DNA from: Phycomyces nitens
Lineage: Eukaryota; Mucoromycota; Mucoromycetes; Mucorales; Phycomycetaceae
DNA: 64,000 nt
Direction: 5' to 3'
Assembly (NCBI GenBank): GCA_022702545.1
Contig: JAHRBC010000002.1
Coordinates: 5,146,001-5,210,000 of the forward strand
Shown here: positions 45,031-56,634 of the stretch, one piece after another
How positions within the stretch are numbered: position 1 is the stretch's first letter
Layout of the letters: each line of letters starts with the position of its first letter
Notes under the pieces: model-generated
Told to the model about the DNA's origin: nothing
Database searches by the model: none
The model's input: only the letters and a program-made list of their open reading frames with translations
Translations under genes and position numbers: made by a program

Positions 45031-46425
45031 CTTAAACAGCTGCTAATGACAAGCAGTTTTTTTCTTGGTTACAAACACTCTGGTTTCCATAGAAAGGAAG
45101 CTTATTCAGAGTGCTTGCTCCTTGTGACACTTGTCCAAACATTTATGAGAGTGTCTAACAATCCATTTAAAATAACTTGGTTTCAAGCTATAAGAAGCTT
45201 CACTGATCCGACTCATCAATGTTTCCTTCTTAAAAAAAACTTGCCGCGTTTCACTTTAATTTTCACTACTGACCAGAATTGCTCAATTGGATTGAACTCA
45301 GGAGAATATGGAGGCAAATGAATGTAGTGGTAGCCGCGAGATTCTACGTATTTGGCTATATTGTCTGATGTATGAATAAGAGCATTATCTATCACAAGAT
45401 AATGACCTTTCATATGCGGATACAGGTCCATTTCATCAATTATACCCTTTAGAAAGATGACATAGTGTCCAGTAACCATTCCTTTGTTTGTTTGTCCAAT
45501 TCCATCTCCCCGCTTTCTTTTTTTTTATTGGGTGGAGGCTGAGGAAGTCCAAGACTGCATTTGATTAGACCTTTAGCAGAAATCGCACCTAAAATGGTCA
45601 TTTTTGGTGCTCGTATTTTAGTCTGTAATGACAGCCAGTGTACCTTTTTTTGTTACCATGCATACTACTTTTCAAATTAATATGAAAAGCAGATTCGTCA
45701 AGAAAGATGGAGTTTCTCGTGAAACCCATGTCTGTTTTTTTCATTTACAAACCCAATCCAACTGTTGTTGAATATTTTCTTCGCTATTCCTGTCTATGGG
45801 TTGAAGCCAAGCCTTTTTTTTTTGAGAGAGATATAAGCTGCAATATTGTTTTACAAAATTGAACAAGGTAGTTTTTGGATACTTTTAATTCTGTAAAAGT
45901 TTGCTTTAACTTCTTCATTACTTTGTCTAGGATGATGGAAAAATTATCATTAATACACTCAAGAATAACATTTTTATGTTTTTCATGGAGAATACGTGGA
46001 TGACCGGTCATTCTCCGTTTCTCAAAGATGTTGTTAGGATCCTTGTCATACTATTTATCCTATTTTTGTGCCATAAAAACGTGAATCCCAAGCTGTTTTG
46101 CAGCAGTAGCCGCATCCCGGCATTTCTCAAATTACGGTTTGAAGAATCTCACTTTGTTCTGATCAGAATAGTGTGTATAATTTTGTTTCACTGATTTTTC
46201 TCACATAATAGCATTATTACGAGACTTTACCGATTCTTTTTCTGCTCGTACTGCCTCTACTCCTTTCTCGCTCTCTGGAGGCAATTAAGCTAAATATTGT
46301 GTATGAGATCTCAACGTTTCAAGACGAAACTACTCCTCATCAAAAATATAATCCATTGATTCAGGTCTGCCATACTTGTCAACTATAGACCCTTTCCCGT
46401 TTTCAAACAGCAATTGAATGTTCAT
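45030..46425 (-). pseudogene. Fossil IS630/Tc1-mariner-type transposase
   Basis: Starts at the ATG at 46423-46425 and contains many stops. Recognisable parts: an HTH-like segment (CRDAATAAKQLGI), GHPRILHEKHKNVILECI, a first catalytic Asp in FLDESAFHINLKSSM, AISAKGLIKCSLGLPQPPP, the second Asp in GHYLVIDNALIHTSDN, and the Glu in PPYSPEFNPIEQFWSVVK. The spacing of the last two is 34 residues (DD34E). Terminal repeats were not identified. Widespread in Mucoromycota to my knowledge. Confidence 0.8.
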
Positions 46426-46449
46426 TATCTGTAATTTTCGATGTAGTTA

Positions 46450-48600
46450 TGAAAAAAGAAAGAAAGAAAAACAACGGCAAACATTTGGCGTCTCTTTATA
46501 TAACCCAAGATGCCAAGACTCATCCTACAAAATATTCTTGGCAACAGGACATCTTATTTATCAGCCAGGGCGAATTTATACTTTATACTAATACGAATTT
46601 TGTTCCCGCAATCATGCGAATTGATTTTCCGGAAAGAGTGTAATTCAAAGGACATTGATGTGTACCGACAATACATTTATAAGCAACGGACCAGACCAAC
46701 GGGTATAATAAAAATGTTTCAATAAATTCTGTGTATACACATCCAAGCAGAGTGTACATATGGTGCCTGTGTATTTTGAGAGCTAAAAATATATACATAG
46801 ATATTCTACATCCAAAATAACAATGTGTATATGTATTTTTAACAATTACCGAGTTTTCTGCCAAAGTATTAGATAAACTTTGACATTTTTCGATATTATC
46901 AATTGGCATAATAAACAATCTTTCATGTATTATCGTAAAGTATATATGGTTTTATAATGTGAAAATAGTTTACTTGGAACATGGAACAACCTATTCCAAA
47001 TATACATATATAATGTACGCATCTTTTTTTTTAAAAAAAAAAAGAGTCTTGATAGCCACGTTCCAACATCAAGAAGATTTTCAAACCAAAGAAAAGACAA
47101 TCTACAAAACAAGTTACTTTCAATTCCCCCCTTCTTAACAATAATCTCTTTTTTTTAAAAAATTCATTTATAAAAATGAATATCAATATCGCTCAAGTAT
47201 TTTACAGATAAACATCATTTCTACTCACAAGGCCTTGGTTATCATTTCATTTGACCGCTAATTTTCTAGAGGTGTTTCATTTTGACGCTTTATTAAATTC
47301 ACGGTTTTAATATATCCTTTTACCATGTAATTCAGATAACACACTTCTTTATTGCACCTTATCCACCCCTCAACAAATCCGTGCAAAGATTACCTGTAAA
47401 ACAATGTACTCTATCAATCGAGATTTTTTTAGCAGTGCCCTGCCATTCTTCTTATAATGCAATTAAAATATTTTATATTTTATATTTAGATTACGAAAAT
47501 TTAACGATCAAATACATATAAGCTAATAATACGAATGAAGTATGTACATGTATACATGTATACATGTACGCATAGATACAAATAATGTACAAGGAAATCT
47601 TTAAATAGAAGGCCACCATAATAGTCCCTAGGAACCATACATTGTACATACTGGTGCATCAAACCTGGGTCCAGGAATTGGCCAAAGTCAACCTTTTTAT
47701 TGTTGTTGTTTTTACAGTAATTAATTAGATTTTACAGAATCTCCGTAAAGCTTAAGGGTCCTTTTATCTCTCTCTCTCTCTTTCTTTTTTTCTTGCACAT
47801 GTCGATAAGCATGTATCACCTAATTTGTCTGATTACAGGATACCACCAACCCGTTTGAGGATTAATTCCTTTGAACCCCTTTTCATATTAACCGTGCTTC
47901 TGCTAGAAAGAACAGACCTATGCACAGCCAAAGAGATCGACAAAAATACCTGTTTCGTGTATATAAGATTGGTTCAAAAACGATGTATAAGCAAGAGAGA
48001 TGCTTTTCTCCCTGAAGCAAAGATGGACTAGCATATATCTCTTTATTTATAAATTTAGGATTATAAGCATGCCAAGAGTGTATGTTTATATGTATGTGAG
48101 TTTTGCGATTTTATAATAGACCGGATTGTCATATGATTTTTGGGTTGGCAAAGCAACAGTCTACCGCAAAATCCTTTCAGTGTTTATTTTTATATGTTGA
48201 GCCACCACTAAGCCCTTGGATTTATGCTCAATAGTAACTCGACCAACCAAACCCCCCAAAAAAATAAAAATAAAAATAAAAAAGAGAGAATGCATAGTTT
48301 CTAGACTACAACAATAACCGCTGTATTATGAGCCGAGTAATGAGCCACAACCCAAAAAAAAAATAGTCTGTAAAACAGGGATTCTATTTTATCGGATATT
48401 GTGTTATGTCATCAATTAAACCACAAAACCATACTAGATTAAATCGATCAAAAAATAAAGACAAAGAGAGAAAGAGAAAGAGAAAGAGATCTTCTTGATA
48501 CAGCCTTTATTATTATTATTGCCGCTTCATGTAAGGCGATTCTAATTGTTAGGCCTGTTTGTTTAGTGTATTATAAATCCCATATGCCCTTCTCAACCTT
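46450..48600. other. Intergenic, no gene recognised
   Basis: AT-rich with homopolymer runs (T8A11 near 47025-47042) and short frames without similarity. Includes (ATACATGT)n near 47540-47570 and a pyrimidine tract at 47766-47790. It forms the boundary between the transposon nest and host genes. Confidence 0.5.
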
Positions 48601-48624
48601 TTATACAAAGAGTCTAGTGGCCAT

Positions 48625-49428
48625 ATGTCTATCCTATCAACCGTTTTATCGCGCTCAAAGACAATATGCTCTGAAATAGCTGCTGCAAAAAACAGTGATT
48701 TCTTCATCACCTACTCCCAGAATCTCGACCAGTGGCCAAATAGACCCAAGAACTCATGCACCGTTCTCGTCCTCGATTCCTCTTTTAACCCACCCACACT
48801 TGCCCATCGTACTCTCTTGACTGGCTCATTAGATCATTTTCCAAAAGACTTTTTTGATGCAAGCATTATGCTCTTCTCTACGCGTAACGTGGATAAACAA
48901 TTGACAGGGGCCTCTGTATTACAGAGAGCCCAGATGATGGAAATCATGGCCCGACAGCTGGGTGATACGAACTACAAGGCCCTCCAGAACATTGCGGTTG
49001 CTTTAACCCCGCACGGGCGTTTTATTGACAAGGCTACACACATACACACCTTTTTCAAATCTCGCTTCAACAATGTGCCAGTTGAGCTGTACTTTATCAT
49101 GGGATTCGACACAATTACACGGTTTATGGACCCGGTCTACTACGCAGAAGGACGCGACAAGGTCCTCCAGACATTCTTTCGCGACTCCAATCTGATCTGC
49201 GCCGATCGTCCAGGATATGATGATAATGCGGGCGTGTTTTGGTCAGACCAAGTGGGTCCTTATACCAAAAGGATCACAAGAATCAAGCTTGATGATAATA
49301 TAGCATGTCTATCGAGCACATTGGCAAGGACCAAGGTAAAAGACTGCTCGGCCAAAGACAATGAACTAGAAAAGGTCCTAGACAAAGACATTATCGACTA
49401 CATAGAGTCCCAAGAGCTGTACAAGTGA
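48625..49428 (+). CDS. POF1: NMNAT-like nucleotidyltransferase (Pof1 type)
   Basis: Intronless, 267 residues. An N-terminal extension of about 45 residues precedes VLVLDSSFNPPTLAHRTLL (~50-68), the nucleotide-binding (S/T)FNPPxxxH signature of the cytidylyltransferase/NMNAT fold. Further on are the loop LFSTRNVDKQ, a YFIMGFDTITRFMDPVYY block, and CLSSTLARTKVKD, which matches the ISSTxxR motif that binds ATP phosphates. Size and architecture resemble yeast Pof1 (YCL047C), for which NMN adenylyltransferase activity has been reported; family assignment is firm, exact substrate is not. TATA-like or regulatory signals were not evident. First clear host gene right of the repeats. Confidence 0.8.
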   Translation: MSILSTVLSRSKTICSEIAAAKNSDFFITYSQNLDQWPNRPKNSCTVLVLDSSFNPPTLAHRTLLTGSLDHFPKDFFDASIMLFSTRNVDKQLTGASVLQRAQMMEIMARQLGDTNYKALQNIAVALTPHGRFIDKATHIHTFFKSRFNNVPVELYFIMGFDTITRFMDPVYYAEGRDKVLQTFFRDSNLICADRPGYDDNAGVFWSDQVGPYTKRITRIKLDDNIACLSSTLARTKVKDCSAKDNELEKVLDKDIIDYIESQELYK

Positions 49429-49840
49429 AATGTGGAAAAAAGCCGATATGGAAAAAATAAATAAATACAGTTTGAATTTACATGTCTCGACCACTAACAA
49501 TCCAAGCTTTTATCCCTGCTTATGAATAACCATTCACCACCTAGATGATGTGTGTGTGTGTGTGTATGTGTGTAAAAAATAAAGGGCTCACGGTTACACA
49601 TGCTTTCTATACATCATTAAACCTCCTTTAACCTCCTGAATTTTTTTTTAAAAAAGTAGAGTGGCAAAAAATACCCGCCTCTTTATTTCTTTAGTGTATA
49701 GAATAGAAGATATAAAAAAAGAGAGAGAGAGAGATATTTGAATAAACAGGATAATTAGCATGAATGAATGATATATGCACAGCTACACACACGCTCACAG
49801 ATAGAGAAATACAACAAAAAACACAAAGAGAAATATATTT

Positions 49841-50931
49841 CTAAAGCATCATCTTGTTCTTTAGGCGTTCGGCAGCTGCCTGTTGTTGTTTGAGTGCCTT
49901 TTCCTTTGCATTGTAGGTCGTTCGGTAAAAGTTGACAAAGAGCAAGAGATAGGCCGTCAGTAATGTGCTGCCAAAGATAGCGGCCGTTTCTGTGCCTGTA
50001 CATGTTCCCGAAGTAGGGAGAATGCCTCGGAAGAAGACAAAGGCAAAGTGAGAGTAAGCCAGGCCACCGATCACCAAGAGATCGATGATGAACTGAGAGA
50101 TCTGCATGGTTGTAAGGTGCTTTTTCCACCAGATCTTGACTCCAGTGGTTGTGAGGTAATAGTAGTAGTACATAACTACATGTACACCCAAGTTGAGACC
50201 GATGGGTACACAAGACTACTCAACAAATCAGTCTTTCTCCACAGAAGCATTGATCCCAAGGGGGGGAGGTTATACTTACAACTGGAGTCTTTGCGGTTAG
50301 TTGAGAATAGCAGAGGGCCATGGTCATGCTGTGGTGGAAGTAGTGAAGGAACTCTAAAAATGGAATCAGACCAATGCTCTCTCTCTCTCACACACACACT
50401 CTTTCATTTAGCCAATCTAAACTTACCAAGCTTCTTCTTCTTGATGACCAAGAATACGGTGTCCAACAGTTCCCAATACTTGACGAGATAGTTTATATAA
50501 TACAAGAGTTCTAGTTCGGTAGTGAATGCTTTCGAATCACACACAGTATAGTGGAAGCCATGACGAATGAATTTTGGGATCACTTGTTCGGCAATAAGGG
50601 CAAGAAGGCAAGCAGAGACAATGGTGATCAAGATGTTGTGGATCTGGAAGGCCAGTTTGCACTTCAATGGCTCAGAATTCCGCATGATGTACCGACCACC
50701 AAAGATGACACCGTAGTAGGTGAGACAGCTCACGACAACTATGCTGGTATTAGCGTTGGTTTTTCTTTGTGGGTGATCTTTACCTTCTGTTAATGTTGAA
50801 AGAGGTGTAACACCATCGACAAAGGCAAATTTTGTGGCCGGTGTTCCCAGGACGGCAGTGTATAACGCGTCAAAATACTTGAAGAGATAGACGCCAAATG
50901 GTCGGTCAATACTAAAGTTGACTGCAGACAT
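49841..50931 (-). CDS. ELO-family very-long-chain fatty acid elongase
   Basis: Three exons, complement(49841-50215, 50280-50353, 50427-50931), give 317 residues. This is the condensing enzyme of fatty acid elongation, a multi-span ER membrane protein joining malonyl-CoA to acyl-CoA. Signatures: KxxELLDTVFLVIKKKK with the conserved E-x-x-D-T, the histidine box FLHYFHHSMTM (exon 2), then VPIGLNLGVHVVMYYYYYL (exon 3), where the usual Trp before VPI is Cys. Several hydrophobic spans and a basic C-terminus (KQQQAAAERLKNK) that fits ER retention. I chose the ATG at 50929-50931 (MSAVNFSIDRPFG); an in-frame upstream ATG would add a Phe/Lys-rich leader that looks like 5' UTR. Closest to fungal Elo2/Elo3 by layout. 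Confidence 0.9.
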
Positions 50932-51540
50932 TTTTTTTCTAGAGAGTGGATAGAACAGAAAGACAGAATCAAAAAGGTAAAAAGCTGCTTTTATTCGACA
51001 GCTCTTTGGTAAAGACCATCGGGTCTTCAAAGAGGGATAATGCCCAAAAAGAAAAAAAAACCAAAAGCTGTGTGACATGTGCTCCGTGCTTCATACTCGC
51101 TCCTTAATCCTGAATCCCAGGTTCTCAACCTTTACAGAAATCCTTACTGCCTCTAATGTTTTTTTTTCTGGCCCTGACTAAGCTGTCCTTGGACTCGCCC
51201 CCCCTGTCGAGGGAGAGCAATGTACATTTTTGCAGTCCCTTTCAAATTTTTTTTTCTCTTTTGTTTGGTCGTGAACGATAAAGCCCTGGATAAGCAGTTG
51301 ATGTTTCAAGCGGCAACTTCGAGCCGCCCCCTTAATTCAGCAGATCGATGCAGTGTATTGACACTTGGAAATTCAGAATCAAGTAGTGAGAGTGCTCAGC
51401 AATAATCGATTTGGATATCTATTGTCAAGATGGCTTTCTGGATTCTCAGAGGCATATCTTGAGGGCCAGGACAGGTCTTGAGACGGAATTGAGCAAGTGT
51501 CCTGGCTATATATCTTGCAGCAAGACGATTATTGTTTTTT

Positions 51541-51547
51541 GTTATTA

Positions 51548-51582
<35 letters not shown>

Positions 51583-51606
51583 GCTGTTGTTGTTGTTGTT
51601 GTTGTT
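51541..51606. repeat. (TTA)n/(TTG)n triplet repeat
   Basis: About 22 triplets, first TTA/TTG mixed, then a TTA run, then TTG. Confidence 0.95.
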
Positions 51607-52894
51607 TTGGTCTACAATCCAAAATGCCCCCCTTTTTTTGGGTCCATCTATTTTCTATCTAATGTGTACGCCAAAGTTGGTTATATAAAACTACAAGCCA
51701 CTGATCCAGCCAAACAGACAAACGATTTTCCAATGGATAGACACCAAACGCCTCTCAAAACAACAACACGATTCTATTATAAATAACTTCTATTTCAAGG
51801 TGCAATATCTTGCATGATATCAATAGCATACATTCTTTGCATTCAAATGAGTATAAATATATAATATTCATTTAAACCGATTTACACATGATATACACGT
51901 CGATTCCCGAGTCTGGCAGTGAAACCCATAGGCTATCCGGACAGTCGTCAGAAAAAAAACACACACACACACTATGGAACCCATCTTGCAAGGTTCTACC
52001 ACTGTCTATCAAACAAGATAAGTTTCCAAGGTTGTTGAGTACCGATCTGCATATATTATTTTAGCGATCTTGGTATCTTGCAAACAATAGACTGCGCAAT
52101 GTTGTTTTTTTTCCGTGTTTGATAGCAATAGATATATATTCACTTTTATTGAATCATTTGGAAACATCTACCTTCTTCTACCCCATCAACAATTTTCTCA
52201 AGAGCACAGTTCATCTAAAGACTTGCAACAATCCTGAAATGTTCACATACAAGAGCAAGTAAATGTGCCATTGCCAAACTGTCCTTATCGAATTTTTCTT
52301 TTTTTTTAAAAAAATTAATAATGATATCCATGTACCGAGTATTGCAGTCTTGATAGCCTTTATTGCATTAGCATATAAATAAATAAATAAATTAAAAAAC
52401 CAACTCATATGTTTTTCATATCATTTTGGGTTAATAATCAGTCAGCACAATATATATAAAAACAGATTGTATACGTGCTCAAGACCCATTAGATTGAATA
52501 TCCAGCACAGCCGCATAATACTGCACTTGAGGCTCGAGACGTCTAGCAGTCCCATCACTCTAGTACAGCCAAAAAGTCTGGCTGACTACTTTTAAAGAGT
52601 TGAGAATCAGGTTGGCATTCTATGGATTATACAATAGATGCGCAATTGTGCTAAGTAGCTGTCAATGGCAAAAAAATAGATGTATGACAATACTCCATTT
52701 CAGGATTGATATTAAAACAACAACAAAAAAGAAAAGAAAAAGACCTTTGTTGACTGGGATTACAAGAAACAATGCATGGGATACCAATTGTAATATACCA
52801 CTATATATATTTTATTTTTTGCAAATGTTGGTGAAACGACAGATATTCCCAGGGTACGGTGTACCGGAAAGTCGACAAGATTTCCAAGATCACA

Positions 52895-52933
52895 ACCATG
52901 TATTGATACCATGTATTGATACCGTGTATTGAT
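52895..52933. repeat. 13-bp x 3 tandem repeat
   Basis: ACCATGTATTGAT twice and ACCGTGTATTGAT once, head to tail. Confidence 0.85.
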
Positions 52934-54181
52934 ACAAAGGATGTCGAAAATACTATATATTGCCAAATGTCTGGCTTTTGTGGCTGGCAAAAATAGTAAA
53001 AAAATCCCAGATTAGGTACGCACGTTTCAGTAACACCAATAGTCGGTTCCTATGAATAAGTAGGAGGAATACAAAGTCTGGGATACTCTCTATGGTCTGA
53101 ATCCACTCTGTAAATTCAACCCATCTGCTGTTCATACACATCCAACCATCAAGGCCTGTGAGGGGTAGTCTGTTGGGATTAATGAGCCATGGAAAAAACT
53201 CAAAGGGCTAAACAACAAGAAAAAATAGAGGCCAATTTTCATTTAATTCCCGTTGCATGCACATAATTCCCGCCTTCCATGGCATTTCCCACTCGATTCA
53301 AGCTATAGAAAAGAGATATAGGTTGACGTTTCTCAAGTATTCTCCTTTTGTTTAGTCAAGTTGATCAATCTGATTAAGAGCTACTCATAGTTTGTAGATA
53401 TCTGATTTAAAATACAAATCTTATTGGCCTACAATCCAATCACACAATAGAGATTAAACTGTTTCTTTTTCTTTTTTTGTTGTTCAAAGGATCTAACTAA
53501 TCAGATCGGATAATTATATTTCCTATATTAAATCCACAATCTACTAAAGCAAAAGGGCTTCATTTGAATATTGGTAATATAGACAATAGTGGTCTGAATG
53601 GCCATTTAAAAAATAATAATAATGAAATAAAGTCAGGTATTTTGTTGAGCAGGTCGAGACTGTGTGTGTACAATGACTGAATGGTTGCTCCGATTCTGTC
53701 CCCCCAGCACAGAGCTCTCATTGTAACCACTCTTAACTCCGGGAAGGACAAAGGCCAATAAAAATAAAAAGAGGGGGGAGGCCAAAGAACAAATGGAACA
53801 TAAAGGTCGATACCTGCAATTTCAACCGGGATCTTTTATTTTTTTTTGGAAAAAAAACAGGGTGCATTCTGTGAGGATTTGGGTGAATAGACAGAAAGTG
53901 GACCTGTTTGAACTGACCAGACTATTATTCAGGACTGCTGCAAATAGGTTGAGTCAATTTCAATTGGTTATATGAATAAAAATAGGTTTTCTTCTTCTTC
54001 TGAAGCGTGTTTTGGACAGGAGATATTTAGTTGTGCTGTCAGGCCATCGAGTCCTTGACCACACAGCTAAATTGACTCGCTCCAAAAGGCTTGAGAGAAT
54101 ATAAAATATTGCAATCGAAACCAATAGGAAGACAACCGTTGAGACATATGATAGTTTGGGATTTATTCCCTTGAAAATAAA

Positions 54182-54558
54182 CACTGGTTCAATCGAATTA
54201 ATTCGCTCATTTAAAAGTATGTTTTCGCTTGGATTTTCAAAATCAATTCTCTCATATGCTCAAAGTTGTTTCATTTGAACGATAAAATAGCTTTGCCATG
54301 TTTTTACATAGACCACCATACAAATCATTGCTAATTTCAATATTTAGCTGATTGAGATCAAGTAGCAGAGTGTGTAAAACACTTTATATTTTAACTAGTT
54401 ATCAGAGTTCTTCCAAGACAATCAAGCACAAAGTGGTAATGATGTACCTGTAAAAAAAAAGTAAGCAAGTTATATTTTATCATTCAAACGAAACAGCTTT
54501 TAAAAATCCAAGGGAAAACATATTTTTAAATGAGCGAATTAATTCCATTGAACCAGTA
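54182..54558. mobile_element. 377-bp MITE upstream of ornithine decarboxylase
   Basis: Terminal inverted repeats of about 55 bp, starting CACTGGTTCAATCGAATTAA on the left and its near-complement on the right (few mismatches; last base differs). Flanked by AAAATAAA at 54174-54181 and 54559-54566, consistent with an 8-bp duplication as in hAT elements, though the word is A-rich. Non-coding. Ends 353 bp before the ODC start codon. Confidence 0.75.
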
Positions 54559-54911
54559 AAAATAAAAAAAAAGTGTGACCTGCATTTTGGCGTTTTTATT
54601 TATATGTAATTTGTTTTCGAATAATTTTGTAGTCATTCTTCTCTTCTTTGCTCAAACTTGTAGAGTACTAAATCATCTGTACTTCCACAAGTTACTTGTT
54701 TCCTTTTATCTTCTTCAATATCTTCACTGTTTCTGGGCTGTCACTCTTCAGTCCGGTCTAGCCCATCACGTCTTCAGCAAAAAGACTTTTGAATAGCTTA
54801 TTCAACCGGCGAGGTTTCCCCCCTTGGCACGCCTGAATCTGCTGATAGAACCCATCTATCTGTCTCGTTTGTCAACTTAATCTCTATTATTCTTTATTGC
54901 GTCTCATCGCC

Positions 54912-56405
54912 ATGCACACCGACCTCAACACTATCGTCCTCAGCCCGTGCTGTGACTCTCCTATGGTCCCCAAGACCCTTGAAACCGCAAGACTTCCCAA
55001 CGTCCCTGTCCTCCGTGTTCCCGTAAAGGACGCCATCAAGAAGAAGCTCGATTCAATCTCACAACTCAAGTGGGAGTCTGATCAGGAAAATGCTTTTATT
55101 GTTGGTGATATTGGCGAAGTTTATCGTCAATTCCTTCGCTGGAAAGCACTCTTGCCTAGAATCGAGCCATTCTTTGGTAAGTGTGTATAGTATAGATTTC
55201 AAGATATCTGGGGGACCCAACCATCTTATTTATTTATTATTTTTTTAGCTGTCAAGTCCAACCCTGACCCAATGGTCGTCAAGCTTCTCCAGTCTCTTGG
55301 CCTTGGCTTTGATTGTGCCAGCAAAGCCGAGATCCAGATTGCCCTGGAAACCGGTGCCGACCCCAGCCGTATCATCTACGCCAACCCTTGCAAACAAGCA
55401 TCTTACATTCGCTATGCTTCCCAGCAAAACGTCTCAAAGATGACATTTGACAATGCCGACGAACTCTACAAGATCAAGAAACACTACCCCAATGCCGAAC
55501 TTGTCCTGCGTATCTTGACTGACGACTCAAAGTCACTTTGTCAACTCGGCATCAAGTTTGGTGCTCCCCTGGATACTGTCGACCATCTTCTTCAAACTGC
55601 CAAAGATCTTGATCTTAATGTTATCGGTGTTAGGTAATACAGAAAAAAAACTTTTTTTTTAATACAAATTTGAATCTGTACTGACCCTTTTGTCTTAGCT
55701 TCCACGTTGGTAGCGGTTGCTACGATCAGTACGCCTTTAGTGAGGCTGTCAATCTTGCTCGCGGTGTGTTTGACAAGGCTGAAGCCATGGGCTTCAACTT
55801 TTCTCTTCTCGATGTTGGAGGTGGTTTCCCTAGTGCTGATGTGACTGATGGTGTTACATTTGAGAAGATTGCCGCAGTCCTTGGTCCTACTGTCGACGCT
55901 CTCTTCCCTCCCAATATCCGTGTAATTGCTGAACCCGGAAGATACTTTGTGGCCTCTGCCTTTACTGTCTGCACCAACATCATCGCTCGTAGATCCAAGA
56001 CCGACAATGAGCAGCCTAGCTTCATGTACTATGTCAATGACGGCATGTACGGTTCATTCAACTGTATCATTTTTGATCACCAAGTCGTCCAGCCTCATGG
56101 TAAGTCCAGAATTGTGGTGTTTCCATGGCAATTACCAATAATATCTAACTTGTAATTTTATAGTCCTAGCCAAGGATGGTAGCTATGTCTATGGCGAAGA
56201 ACTCGAAGAAAAGCACTATGACTGTAGTGTCTGGGGCCCTACTTGTGACTCAATCGACTGTCTCAACAAAAAGACCACCCTTCCTCTCCTGTCGGAAGGC
56301 GATTGGCTTTACTGGAACAACATGGGTGCCTACACCGTCTGCTCCTCTTCCCAGTTCAATGGCTTCAAGAGCCCCGAGATCCTTTATACCAACACTTATT
56401 GTTAG
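54912..56405 (+). CDS. SPE1: Ornithine decarboxylase
   Basis: Four exons (54912-55176, 55249-55633, 55699-56099, 56164-56405) give 430 residues, the usual size. Converts ornithine to putrescine with pyridoxal phosphate, the first step of polyamine synthesis, in the cytosol. Seen: AFIVGDIGEVYRQ start of the barrel; the PLP lysine in AVKSNPDPMVVKLL; FDCASKAEI; YANPCKQ; FHVGSGCYD; LLDVGGGFPS; IAEPGRYFV (PLP phosphate/Glu region); YYVNDGMYGSFN; and the catalytic Cys in WGPTCDSIDC, followed by GAYTV. Introns are 60-72 bp GT-AG. No frameshift or loss. A MITE lies in its presumed promoter. Antizyme is not in this window. Confidence 0.95.
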
Positions 56406-56634
56406 TAATTTAAATAAAGTCAATAAACAATCACCATCAAATTGGTTTCAAAATGTCCATGGTCCATTCTTTGGCCCTTTTTCCATACATGGCAATTTCG
56501 CTAATATTGTCAAGTCACAATTTCCAAAAAAAAAATGCTGATGGTGATGATAATGGATTTCCATGTAATTCATTCATGTATATACCGTTATTCTTATTCT
56601 TATTCTTATTCTTCTTATTTTTATTCTTCTTTTT

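Larger units (their letters stand above)
51079..54173. other. Intergenic, no gene recognised
   Basis: About 3 kb between the start of the elongase gene and the MITE. Only short frames; those near 51497-51662 are encoded by a triplet repeat. No tRNA or conserved structure was noticed. Confidence 0.5.

Noticed and set aside
51497..51786. Poly-Ile/Leu/Val frames
   Set aside because: Produced by the (TTA)n/(TTG)n triplet repeat; no start context or homology.
52600..52932. 110-codon frame as a gene
   Set aside because: No homology, A-rich run in the middle (KTTTKKKRKR) and a 13-bp tandem repeat at the end.
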